Below, piece after piece: positions 21,854-34,203 of a stretch of 64,000 nucleotides of DNA (positions are counted from its first letter, which is position 1; the number at the start of each line of letters is the position of its first letter). The DNA is from Linyphia triangularis (Eukaryota; Arthropoda; Arachnida; Araneae; Linyphiidae). The position numbers and the translations under genes are program-made. Under the pieces are notes generated by a model. That model did no database searches, had not been told where the DNA came from, and was given only the letters and a program-made list of their open reading frames with translations. The DNA lies in NCBI GenBank assembly GCA_963978545.1, contig OZ021722.1, positions 111,846,827-111,910,826 of the forward strand. The letters run 5' to 3'.

Positions 21854-24179
21854 TTGTGCTTTTTTTACTTATTTTGTGGTGAACAAGTTGCGCATCAAAA
21901 CGATTCCTGGTTGGTTAGTTCTCAGTCAACCAAAAACAAACACTACATAATTAAACAAATTTGTACAGAGTGCCCAATAATTTATCACTGTTATTTTATG
22001 TGTAATGCGGTGACTTGCAAATCTTTATGCTGCGATTTGTATACTTGTACTTGTCCAGCTGATAGCAATTTATGCAAACATATCCACAAAGTTCACTCCA
22101 TGTCAAACATCCAGAAAACACCACAAATACTTTGTTGCTTATGGAACTATCAGAAATAATTAAACAAAATAATATACCATTGTATTCTAATGAACACGTT
22201 GGTGTGTCATCTGCTAGGACTAACGAACAAATATCAGGCGAGTTTGACAAACTGTTTGGTGAATTAGCAGGCTATATGAGGATTCCACTAGTGCGAGTTG
22301 TTATGCTAAAACCACACATCATTAAGATTGTTAATTTCTAGTTGCAGAAGTGTTGCAAATTTAAAAGGTATTATGAATGAAGGAATTCCACATTCTTAAG
22401 TTGCTCCTAATCAAAATTTTGTTCGCCCAGCAGGTTTCTTAAAAAATAATTCAAAAAGGTGTTTAAATTTAAAAAACATTGATCAGGCTGCTAAGTGTAT
22501 TATGCCTCCTATTAATCGATTTAAATGTTCAACTATTGATTGAATTCAATCACCCACCAAACATACAGAAAAAAAGTTGCTATATTTTTTTCTATATAAA
22601 GTTAAAAAATGTGATTGTCCAAAAATTTTAGGTATTTACAACCTGAGTTATATTTCTCTTAAATCTCTTGATCATTGTATTGATACTAAAAATTTGAATT
22701 TATTAAAATTAAAAGATCCTCAGCTTGTTTTAGGATGGTTGTATGATGAAATTATTGATTCATTTATATATATGTTATGTAACAACAAAGTTAACTTTTC
22801 TTCCATGAGCTCAAGTATTTCTTTAATCCTTTGTTTAGGTGAAAGCTCATTTGATTTTGATCTTCATACAGCAGTTATATTTTTTCCTGTTTAAATCAAT
22901 GATCACTGGATTTTATTAGTTGTGAATGAAATAAATAAAGTAATTGAAGTGTATGATCCAAAGCCAGATACTAATTACCAAAATGATTGAAATAATTTTA
23001 AAACTTCTTTGGAAAGAGGCGGCATAAGTAATTTGCATGAATAGAGAATAACTTTCCCGCCTCTTACACTGCAACAGGATTCCATCAGTTGTGGCCGACC
23101 AAACAGTATAGTGGGTAGCGTGCTAGCTTCTAGACTGTGAGGTTGCGGGTTTGAGTCCTACCTGTGTTAGGCATGGGTGTTTGTAAATGTATGTTGGTTT
23201 GTCAAATGACGAATGTTTCGTCGCATTATAGCCTTCGTGTTGCTGACAGTGCCAGATAATCTGAAAACATTCAATCAATCCATCAGTTGTGGTGTATTTG
23301 TTTAAATGTGCATCAAATTATACACGATATTATTTATATTTTATGTGCATCAAATTATACATGAGCATAATGTATCGAAAAACTTTAGTCCGAGTCATTT
23401 TAGGCCATATATGTACCATGCTTTGTTAAGTGCAGTTCTGCTAAAGTTTTGTAATGATAAGGATAATATGATTTGCAATAGTAATCAACACAATCTTGTT
23501 TTTACCAATGATCTACATAATGACTCGACTATTCTTCAGTTTCCCAAAATAGGTCAAAACAATGTTTTGAATGATGTAGTTACCATTAATGGTACTAAAG
23601 TTAATCTATTCATGTTAAAATCTTTAGATCCAAATCCTACTTCTGATGTAATAATTTTAAAAATGGCTTCACCTTGCTTCAAACTTCTTGGTTGTACAAT
23701 TCAATAATTGATGTATTAATTTATACAATAATTAGACACAATCCTAGAATACAATTAATTAAATCTACAATTTCGGCATCAATGCCTAACAAATCAGCCT
23801 TTAAAAGTCATGTTTTAGTCAAAGATTTGGGGAAATCCTAACTTTTAATAATTCCAATTAAAATTCTCATTGGGTGTTACATTTGGCCTTTTTACAGGAA
23901 CATAGATTTGAATTTTATGACCCACTAAATAATCATATTAGTCCAAAGTTTCAGAAGACCATTCAAAACTGTGTATTATTGCTTAATGAATTGTTAAACA
24001 GTTCTTCTAAATGTTCAATTGAGACTCCTCCTCGTGTGCAACAAATGGATTGTTGTAATTGTAGTTTATTTATTTGTTATTATGCCCAACAAAGAATATT
24101 GAGTAATTCATTAACCAATAAGTTTAGCATACATTGTTTTAGGGGGGAGATGTATAAAACATTGACAGAATATGTGTAG
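21854..24179 (+). pseudogene. SWIM zinc finger plus Ulp1-like (C48) peptidase remnants
   Basis: A SWIM-type finger lies near 22046-22081: YTCTCPADSNLCKHIHKV with C-x-C and C-x-H. A linker in another frame follows (22072-22341). A first C48-like module has GWLYDEIIDSF (22736), DHWILLVV (His 22904-22906), VYDPKPD (Asp 22955-22957) and QQDSISCG (Cys 23090-23092); in-frame stops fall at 22892, 22988 and before 23048, and a SINE sits right after the Cys codon. A second module in a different frame has HWVL (His 23868-23870), FYDPLNN (Asp 23919-23921) and QQMDCCNCSLF (Cys 24060-24062). SWIM plus C48 occurs in MULE and KDZ (Zisupton-like) DNA transposons. Ulp1 enzymes cut SUMO-like modifiers. The 5' part, including any transposase core, is absent. 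Confidence 0.7.
23095..23278 (+). mobile_element. tRNA-derived SINE
   Basis: The 184-bp insertion begins with a tRNA-like head: an A-box-like AGTGGGTAGCG and a B box GGTTTGAGTCC at about 23148, the internal RNA polymerase III promoter. It is flanked by a perfect 14-bp duplication, TCCATCAGTTGTGG (23081-23094 and 23279-23292), as expected from LINE-driven insertion, and ends with short TCAA repeats. It interrupts the first C48-like module. Confidence 0.85.
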
Positions 24180-24342
24180 TAAAAAAAACGTAATAAGATG
24201 TTTATACTTGGAGTTCATGTAATTTTAATTCTTGTGTTTGGCTGTTAACGAGATTCAGTTCCTGACTGTCTCGATCTATATTTCAAGCTTTGTAAGTAAT
24301 GCTGCTTTAATATAATGCTATTTATTATTATCTACTTAATAA

Positions 24343-24470
24343 CAGAGTGACCACAGAACCTGGAAATTAATGTAACGTCGGGGAGCTTTTAAAAAAAGTT
24401 TGCCGTAAGATCGGGGAATTTTTTAGAAATCTGTCGGTAACTTTTTTGCTCTGAATTCGCGGCCACCCTG
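24343..24470. mobile_element. short MITE with CAG(A/G)GTG ends
   Basis: The left end CAGAGTGACCAC and the right end GCGGCCACCCTG form ~12-bp imperfect inverted termini. The CAGGGTGGCCAC-like end is of hAT type. I could not see a clean 8-bp target duplication (AT-rich flanks), and 128 bp holds no coding. Confidence 0.5.
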
Positions 24471-26679
24471 AATAATTAACTAATTGTGTTTTTAATCAAG
24501 TCATCGGATACTTTACTGTTGATATTGTAAGTATTTATACAGGTAAAAAATTTAAATTTATCAATATATCTTGGTTTTGTTGCATACGAGTCAGCGAAGT
24601 GGCTGACACCTGGATTAAGGCTCCTCTATACCGTCCATCTTGAATATCCCCTCTAATGCTAAGGCAATGGGAAAATATGCAACAAATGCTTGAATTTTGC
24701 TAAAGAAGTTTTGAGAATACTTCTGCAGGGTTTGTTTTGTTGGATAGATATATCTCTGAGGATTCTTTGAATCTTTTTAGTTTTGTCAAAAATTTTGTTA
24801 AATATTTTTTAAATAGAAAAAATATAATCCTTTTTACTTTAACTTCATTTTACAGGAAAAGGAATAGAGATATTTAAAAAATGACCACTGAAAAATAAAT
24901 ATTGGACTATTATCTGTTTAGTTCAAGTTTTAAAACTTTATTTTTACTTTTCAAACTGTCAATTTTAGACAAACTTTGAAGCTAACTATAAGAAAAAAAG
25001 GTGCAAACTCCGCCTCTTACAAGCTCCGCCTTAATTGTCGGAGAAGAGCTGGATTTTTTTTTTTTTTTTTTTACATTGTGGAGTGGATAGGGGAGAAGGG
25101 GGGGGGGGGAGAGGAGGGATCGCTTCCCCTTTCTTGGAAATGGAATGGGGTTCTTGTCTTGTATTTCTATATATTTCCTGTTTTGTTGTGGTGCAGTAAA
25201 AGGCGGCTGATTGCATATTGAAATTTGTCCTTCATAGGAAAACGTTAGTTCATTTTTCAAGATTGAATATTTTGAGAGGGAATGAGAATATATTTGATAT
25301 AAGAACAGTTTAAGTTGGCGATTTCCGATTTTTTTTTTTTTTTTTGGAAAACTCCTAAATTAGGAAAATGTTCGAATATAGTACAAGTAAAATAGGATAC
25401 ATAAAACAAAAAATTGCTCCGTTCACGAAACTTGACAAAAACATTTAATTTATCACGAGACTTGGTAAAAACATTTAATTTATCATGAAAATGAAGAATC
25501 AAAAGAGTATAAAAATATCTAGCAAAGAAGGGTGTTTATTTTGGGGGGAGCGTGGGGGATTAGGGGTTTTTTATAACTGAAAAATTAATTTTGGAACTAT
25601 CTAAGCATTTGGCCTTATGATTTTAGAGTATTTTTTTATGCTAAATCGAATGAAAAAAAAAAGCAAGTCGTTAAACAATCTAGAAGAAGTTACAGTACAT
25701 AAACGAAAGCACATGTAAAAAGTGAGGAAAGGTAAAATACCGACATAAATAAGTAAAAAATTGGTCCGTTCATGAAACTTGGTAGTGGCAAAAACGTTTT
25801 GTCATGAGAATAAAGAAATTATATAGCATAGAGGACGTTTTTTGAGGGGGTGGAGGAGTTTTTTTTAAACTGAAAATTAATTTTAGTATAATCTAGGCCT
25901 GTTAGACTTGTGTAAAGTATTTTTTGACGATGAAACGAATGAAAGAAAAAGCAAGACGATATAACTATTTTACAAAGTCATAGTCATTTTTATAAACTAA
26001 ACTACTTGTGTAAAAACTACTTTATTTCATTACTTATTTTTTATCACTAATGTTTTTGCCAACTTACTATTTCAATTATTCATAACTATTTACTTATTTT
26101 ATTGCTAACTGGTACTTTTTCGATTAAATTTTGATTGTTTTTTAATTTTTTCCACTCAGTTTTGATTCATTACATGAACTTTTATATTACATGTATTTTC
26201 GTCTATAAAGTGGACAAATGGACTATAACTGTTATGGAGGATAGTTATATCGTCTTTTTTTCCCCCCTTTTTTTTTATTCGAGTAAAAAAATCGTCAATT
26301 TCATCAAAAAATACTCCACGAGTACTCGTCATTCCCTTCCCTCTCCCCCCCCCCCCCCCCCCACACACACACTTCAAAAACACGCTTCTCTGCTAAATAA
26401 TTTTTTATTTCTTTGCCTAATTTTACCTTTTCTCGCTTTTTACATGTTTTTTCGTTTATAAGAAGGACTAACTTTTTCTTGATTGGTAATAGCGTCTTGC
26501 CTTTTTTTCATTCGATTCAGCATCAAAAACTATTCTATAAACATACGTCACATGACTAGATTGTTGTTTCAAAGTAAATTTTTTAATTATAAATCCCCTA
26601 ACTCTCTCTCCCCCCCCCCAAAAAAAAAACGATGACATATTTTTGCTAAGATTCAGAAGCGGATTACTAAGATTCAATC

Positions 26680-26800
26680 ACCCATATGTATATGCATAGG
26701 GTTTGAAAGTATGCATCGCACAACTTTCAATTACACTATAATACTGCAGTATTATAGTGTAATTGAAAGTTGTGCGATGTTCCACACCCCTAGTTTTGTG
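26680..26800. repeat. dispersed-repeat remnant with 66-bp perfect palindrome
   Basis: Positions 26714-26779 are a perfect palindrome with 33-bp arms centred on CTGCAG. Each arm matches the end of the dispersed ~0.75-kb repeat (AATTGAAAGTTGTGCGATG). Just left is the repeat's other end (ACCCATATGTATATGCATAGGG). Copy B has the same flanks at 36248-36310 without the palindrome. Confidence 0.85.
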
Positions 26801-27930
26801 TGTGTCACTGATGGTTTTTGGTATTATTTTACCCTTATTAATAGATAACTTCAGTTCTGTGAAGACCGTGCGTGTTTTGTTTTTTTTTTGTTTTGTTTTT
26901 TAACTTCTTTAGAGTTTTACTTACCCTGTGTTTTTCTGAAAATTTTCGTACTTATTTCTACATTGTATAAATTTCTTTTCTTGTTATAAAGTTCGAAAGT
27001 AAAATCAATGAAAAAGTTTTTATTTTGATGCTACTTAACTCTTTACATAATAGTTTTACAAAAACCAATTATGTACAAAAGTTATAGTAAATTTAATACT
27101 CTACAAGTTTTAAATTTAATATTTGTATTTAGGATAAGAGTTATGATCTATAAACTGAAAAGCGTATTTTTTTTGGTGCACCACGGAAAATGCAAAAACC
27201 AGAGTAGCTCTTTTGTTATTAGTCCTAGAAAATAACTTGTTGCATAAAACTTGTAGGAAATTTATTGTTCTTCAGCTTATACTGAAATTTTTTTTCTCTA
27301 AGACGTACCATTATGGAGACATAAAAAAACTCGACACAAATCTTAAAAAAATAGTATTTTTACGAAAAAGTGTTGACTTTCATGCGGCTTAACTATATAC
27401 ATAATAGTTCTACAAAAAAACTTCGTGCTCAAAAGTTATAGAAAATTTAATACTCTGAAACTTTTGAATATAATGTTTGTTTCTAAGATGCATTGGCAAA
27501 CAGTTTTGACGTATAAACTGAGGGGGCAAAGGGTTAGCAAAAACTTGGTTTGATAAACCACGGGACAGATCTTTATAACATATTAAAAAAATCAGAGCTA
27601 CATAACCTTTTGCAAAAAAAAAAATGTCTCTTTCGCATTCATTAAAATGCTAATCTAGTTGAGAACTTAAATCCATCTTGATTTGCACACTTTTTAAATA
27701 TACGTCATGTTCTTTTTGTAAACTGTCCCATTGGTCACTATAATTATTGCTGAACCTCCAAGGTTCATTATTTAGGTTTAAAAACATTCTTTTCTGTTTC
27801 AACAAATATTATTAAATAAATTTGTTGAAACTCCATTTTTTCAGAACTGCCCCGAAGGAATATTAAAATACCTTATTAAGATTTTGAGTTATCTGTTTTA
27901 TTGAGCCTAATTTGACAAAATTTATGTAGG

Positions 27931-29000
27931 TTATATCCGAAATCGAATTCCACGTTCTCTCCCCAACAGGAGATCAGCGAATTTTCAAAACGGGTTGACT
28001 AGTAGTATACTATTCCAGGGGAACTAAGAGGATCAAGTTACCAGTAAGTGACCCGTCTTATCTAGTAACCATGGCAATGCACTTCCGTTTGCTACTGACC
28101 ATAGACTAACGTACCATCAAGCGTACGCCTACACTGGAAATGAAGTCAGAGACGAGAAACAAGTTCTTATAGTGTTTGTCCGCGATTTCTATGTTCTTTG
28201 GTTTACGTGGAGAAGAAATTGATGCATTTCTACTTCGATTGTTTTTTGCCGGAGTTAATAGATCCACGTTTCACTAGATCAATGAAAATCAGAGATCCGG
28301 CATCAGTACTAGAAGCTATTCAGAAAAAGAAAGATTTAACAAAAAGGAAAAGTTAAAATTTAAGAATATACACAACTGCTTTGAAGAATATACACGAATG
28401 TCCATTGATGTTGATTGCCAGTCTGCAGTCTGCCTGAGATGGGAGTTTTCTGGGCTTCCTCCCTTTCATAATGCAAATGCGGGGTAGTTTTTTACTGATC
28501 TTCCCCAAAATCATACTTTGTTTTCTTATCCATTCACACACATCCTGAACAAATCTTTTTTTACTTATTTTTGTCTTATTTATCTATTGACAATATTATA
28601 TGTAATAAGTATTTGATTATCATGGTTAAATGACCGTTTATTTTTCTGCTACGATTACTCAATTATATATACATATATATATTTACAATATAAGTTACCT
28701 GTTAGTTATGAATCTGTGATTGTTTCATTACTAATTATGACTGAATAGTAATTGTAATTTATTAAAGTTTTATTCTTGCTTATATGTTTAGTGGATTCAA
28801 TAAATGTTTTCCCATTTTTTTAAAAAATTTTAATCGTAACATGATTCTTTCAAACCTTATTTGTTTTTAATGATGTAGACAAATGTATATTTTATTACAC
28901 ATAATAGCTATGGAAAGCATGCACCACAAAAACAAGTAATTAAAATCAGCATAAAAACAATTAAAATATGGATTAAATAGTGAAGCATAAAATCTGATTC
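27931..29000. other. core segment unique to copy A
   Basis: This 1.07-kb segment replaces the 436-bp core of copy B (37391-37828). It is less AT-rich near 27950-28500. Short open stretches on the plus strand (28190-28270; 28345-28475, reading NIHNCFEEYTRMSIDVDCQS) look slightly coding-like, but I recognise no family and they are separated by stops. Confidence 0.4.
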
Positions 29001-30572
29001 GAGCTATTCATAATTAAAAAAAAAAAACTATTACCTTTGTTTTATATATTAAAAAATAACTTTATTGCGTTTCAATCCAGAATTCACAATTGAATTAAAT
29101 TCCATATAAACGTCTCTTGAAATTGATACGTTGTAATGAGTTTCAGGATAATGAAGTTCTTATGGTACCATGGATAACTTTTTTTATCAACTCTTCTGGC
29201 ACCCCTATTTAAACTTTTTTTCTTAATTAACAGTACAAATCCATTTCTACTCTTAAATATATTTATTTTTAATAAAAAAAAAAATTATAAATATAAATAA
29301 GTTTCAAAATTATTTTTTTTAAAAAAGTAGCATTACAGCTATACACGCAGCCCACTTATTAGGATAGCAAGATCGGCTACAACCAGGCATGTCGCCAGAG
29401 GGGGGCGAGTATAATATGTGTAAAGATAGGAAATTGCAATTATACTAACATTTATCATTTTATTTTAGATTTTTTTATGCTATGTATTTTAAAAAGTTTC
29501 AAAATGTTTAGTATAAAACCAAGAATAGGAAAATGAATTTCTATTATTTTATATTATAATTAATAATATATGCAAAGAAATAGAAAAAGGGTTTTTATAT
29601 TATAATAGTTTCTGATAAATTTTTCAGAGTATTGAAAATGATAGGAGAAAATAAAGGAAAATGCAATTCTATTAGTAATGTGCATATATATATATATATA
29701 TAAATGTAAATAACTTTTTAATGCTTAAAGAATTTCTTAAATGACAAGTTTGTTAAAGAGTTATGTAGCTTTTCCACAAGACCAATGTTAGGATAATGCG
29801 ATAATGTAATTTGTGTAACAATATATATTTTTAAATAGAAATGTAAGAACGGAACTTCGAAAAAACTTTTTGTGTTAAAAAAAACTTTTTATGTAAAAGT
29901 AACTTGTACTAATTTTTATATTTGTAATTATTTTTAAAATAGATATTCTTAAGTTGAAATGTGTGAAAAATTAAGAGATGGACAAGCAGAGAATATTATA
30001 AAGGAATAGAATTGTATTAAATATACTTTAAAAAATTTTAAATTGAAAGTTTTGTTTTTATCAAAGAAATTTCTGGTCTTTTAAAGAATTAATAAAAATA
30101 ACATTACATCAAAAATACATTAACAATGTTTCTTTTTTTAAATATTATTTTATATATGTACTTCATAAAGTTCTCTGATAAATACTCTTTTACGAATTGT
30201 AAAAATTGTATAAATTTGTAGTAATTGATATAATTGTAAAAATTTCAATTGTAAACCAATCAAATAATTTATATTTCTGCCCCTCCTGGGAAAATTTTTG
30301 CCCGTCCTACAAACTTTGGCTGGCTACAGCCTCAACAAACTAGGTTCCTCTTACCCGGGCAAAATAAAGTGATTAACTCCTTGACAGTGTGACCTCTGGG
30401 GTCATATGAGGAGTATCTCTTCACTAGGTTCCCCTCTTTCTGACATTGTCAATCACCCACTGCTGTCCAATCAAGTATCACTACCCGGAGAATATGGACC
30501 CTCCCCCTGCGTTGCCACCGAAATCAGTTCAAAGCAAAATCGAAAAACATTTTTAGTAGTAAGCCGCCTTAA

Positions 30573-33500
30573 AAAATAAAACCCAGTTCAGTGTTATGCA
30601 ATAAGTTAACCTCCTGGTGACTGGCATCTATGCCGACAAAAGCCAATTTAAAATATTAATGTGCATAATTTAGGTTACTGAATTGCAATTTTATTTTTGT
30701 AGGGGGGGGGGGGGGCTAATTTGCACTTGTGAAGATACCTCATCAGTTTTATGCTGGCCTACCTTTCATGGACATACTGCAACATTACAAAGCAGTCACA
30801 AGGCAACCCCACACATATTGAAGGTGCCACAGATTTCCTCCAGTGACCGTCATGACTGGCACACAAACTGGCATAGCAACTCCACTGGCAACCAGCTTAG
30901 GCTATGACCAGATCTAGCCTGTAGTACCTTAATTTGTCATCACCACTCATTACTATATCCCTTGTGTGCCCAGACATAAGTACCAAATTAAGAATAATGT
31001 GAATAACTGTAGTAAGAGTGTTATTTGCTTTTGTGAATTATGTTCCATTTGAAATAATAAAAATTTATAATAATAAAAAAATGCTTTGTAATAATTGCTT
31101 TCTTTATGATTATTTATATTGTTAAATGTACAAATTATGAAAGTTCCTATCGGTATACTATGTTCAAAATTGTAAAAAAAGTCTCATCTGATAATGCTAG
31201 TTGTGTTTTTTTTTTTTTTTTTTTTAAAAACCTTAAGTTAATAAAGGGATTTATTTTTTTAAATCTCAAAATTTGTAGTTTAATCTATTGCTATAAACAT
31301 AGTATTACCTCTTTGGAACAATTGATATTTAGTTCAGAGAAAATTTCATACCTATTTCTATTCTAAAAAAAAAATAAAAATACTCCAATTGTAGGAAAAA
31401 AGTCATGTCAGTTTTGACACTTAATAGAAACAGCTTTGTTGCACAAAATATAATTTTTTTTTTATTATCCTTCACCTTGTAAAAGTTTAAATAGAAAGTT
31501 GAAATGCATATCTCTAAAATTACCTTCCATCTTGTAAAGCTGCTTGCACCTTAACATTTTTCTTATAAACAGGAATTTTAAGTATGAGGCTTTAGAATGC
31601 ATTAATCTTTATGTGGTATTCATATGTGATCAAATGTAAGGAAAAATGAGAATTTTAAATATTTCTTACTAGTTCAGTTCCTTTACTGCTGAAAATCTTC
31701 CTCGAAGGTTTCTTGAAGGAGTATAAAAACAACTAGATAATACAATGGGTCATTCCATAGTTACTTGCGTTACATTTGGACACTTTCAGTTAACTGTTTG
31801 TATAAATATAATTAAAAAATGTCATTCAAAACAAAATACTGATTTGATTTCTTAAATCAACTAATAAAAACCTAAATTTTAATGCAAATAATAGTATTCA
31901 AAAAATTAATTTAAGTGAAGTAACTTAACAATAACGTATCAATATCAAAATGTAGAATTCAATATTGGTAATTTATATAATATTAAAAATTTCTTAATTG
32001 ATATGCATAGGCTTGATTAGAAAGAATGTTTAGTTGTTATAACATTGCAATTAAAACTGAACTTGAGGGAGTTACTAGAAATAAAAAAAATTCAAATTAT
32101 TTATTTTTACTTTAGACAGTTTTGAAACCATGAGTAAATAAATATTTTATTTTTTGTGAAAAGTTTATTAGTATTCTATGGAAAATTCTCCATCTGTACC
32201 TCAAGTTCTATCCTTTTGGTAACTTACATTACAAATTTTAATTATTTCATAATTATAAAATATATATACGAAATAAAAGCATAGATTTCTGTTAAATGCA
32301 TATCTAAAAGTAAGAAAAATTTATATTGGCAAATATAAATATTTTTTATTTTTAAGCATCATATGAAAATAAACACATATCTGGTAACTTATGTTACATG
32401 AAACAATCAATTTTAAAATCAATGAAATACAAGAATTTAATCATTGAAAAATTTGTTCAAACCATTTTTATTATTATTTAAGGTAATATAATTATTTAAA
32501 AACCCTTAGTATAACTATAGCAAAAAAATCAATTATTTTACCCACTTTTAAAATCACACTATCCACTTCTATCAAAACAGAACAAACTCGACTATAATTC
32601 AAGAGTGTTTTCAACTTTTAGAAAATAATGTATTTAAAAAACGAACTACTAAGAATGAACTTTGAATCTTTTTGTACACAAAAATGTGCAAAAAAATATT
32701 TTATTAAAATTTTAATTTTCACAAGTTTTTCCCTCTTTGCATGGAAACAACTCGACTATAATTCAAGAGTGTTTTCAACTTTTAGAAAATATGGTTTTAA
32801 AAAAATTAATTAGGTTAATGGGTGTAAATTTATATTTTCTAAATAAAAAAAATATATACATTCATTTGTTATTTAGTAACTTTTATTTTCAATTAGCTGT
32901 CAACAATTATGTCATTGAAGGTGTTTAGTAAGAATATATAAATGTAATATACAGTATTATTAATAATTTTTTAGGCTAATGATAGATTTCTGTATAAAGA
33001 TAGTATGGTCTTAGTTAATTATAATCATTTGGGAAGTCTCAATATACACATTTTTTCGAGCTATGGTAAAATGAATAAAGAATGGGCTTTATAAAATTTG
33101 GAATATTCTACTGACTTAATATATGAGAGGAGATAATATTATTGATTATTAGACTACTACTAAAAAAGAATTGGGCAATTTCATGTGAGTATTTGCCGGC
33201 ACCTATTTACTTGAGTTGCTTTTAAATGCACACTTGGTAAAGGCTTATGTGCAGTGGCGTAAATTACGAGACCGCAATGCGAGGAGAGGGAGCGATAATG
33301 CGAGAAAAATAAACTACTATATAGGATATAAATCAAAAGGTTGAGCGAATGTGAAACATCTTGTAATTTGCAATTTTTAGAGTCTCCGGCAGATATAGCT
33401 TACAAAAAAGCTGTTTTTCGGAAACGATTGCTTTATTGCATGAAAGAAATATGTAGTTTATTTATCAATGAAGTGCTAACGATTGTGATATCTTGAAAAA

Positions 33501-33779
33501 AATTATAGTGTGTGATAAAGTAAAAATATAGGGTTAATTTATTTGATCTTCGCAAATGTCAGATTTTTCATTCGCAGCCAAGGAATAATTTCTTGCAGAT
33601 CGTTAGAAGACCCTTATTACTATTCAATTATTACTCAAAAACTGGGACCATAATTACTCAAAAACTGGGTAAAAACTATTCATAAAAGAATCGTTGTGTT
33701 TATAGCTTCTGATTGAATAAATATTTTTAGACAAATATTCATCGTTTTCTATAAGGGTCCCTTTTCCCACATTATTTTT
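30573..33779. other. gene-free AT-rich stretch
   Basis: A G-run at 30703-30717 follows a TTTTTGTAG acceptor-like sequence, and the next 190 bases (to 30907) stay open for 60-odd codons and are more balanced in composition, but no domain is evident. Between 32590 and 32790 a ~45-bp phrase (ACTCGACTATAATTCAAGAG...) is repeated. The rest shows no gene or transposon ends. Confidence 0.45.
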
Positions 33780-34203
33780 ATTTTCAATTACTGATATGTA
33801 GACATAGGGTAATGAAAGTAGTGTTCGATAAAAAAAAAAAATTTTTACATTTCTATAGTACGTAATGGAACATCCTGATTTCAAAAAAGTTATCACAGGA
33901 TAAAATGTCTGTCTGTGGTCAGCATAGTTCCCGAACAAATCGACCTTCGATGTACAAATTTGGTGTGTGGATTAGAGATGGCAGAGGATCTATCATTAAG
34001 GTTTTCATCAAAATCGTGCATGATGCGCATAGGGTAGCTGCCATTGAAAAAATCATGCTTTTCAGTAATTGCTAAACAACGGCTCTAACTATTTTGTTCA
34101 AAATCGTTGTGGTAATGCCTCTTGTACTTTAAACATCCCCACCTCCGAAATTTCCGTAAAAATGCTTTAATGGAGTAAAAAGTTGATAAATGATTGCCTT
34201 TAA
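33780..34203 (+). repeat. dispersed ~0.75-kb repeat, copy 1 (left half)
   Basis: Begins with the CATAGGGTAATGAAAG-type end and continues through the family's conserved middle (GTGGTCAGCATA, GACCTTCGATGTACAAATTTGGTGTG). It is cut at TTAA 34200-34203 by element copy B and resumes at 39395. Relatives at 41263, 55757 (minus) and 58577 confirm continuity. Confidence 0.85.

Larger units (their letters stand above)
24615..30572 (+). mobile_element. TTAA-flanked non-coding element, copy A
   Basis: Bounded by TTAA (24615-24618 and 30569-30572), with ends GGCTCCTC...GTAAGCCGCC, so the inverted part is only GGC/GCC. About 24619-27930 and 29001-30568 match copy B (34204-37390 and 37829-39394) closely; 27931-29000 is unique to A. 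The interior holds internal subrepeats (around 27100 and 27400, and 25430 and 25770) and homopolymers but no convincing coding. TTAA duplication is made by piggyBac-type, Kolobok-type and some Sola transposases; the ends do not clearly match one. It is presumably non-autonomous. Confidence 0.8.

Noticed and set aside
23095..23170. A functional tRNA gene
   Set aside because: The A and B boxes are present, but no proper cloverleaf closes and the unit is part of a 184-bp SINE with target duplications.
24982..25260. Small open frames shared by both TTAA copies (for example 24976-25260 and 34561-35061)
   Set aside because: They run through poly(T), poly(G) and poly(C) tracts whose lengths differ between copies, shifting the frame; no conserved protein is indicated.
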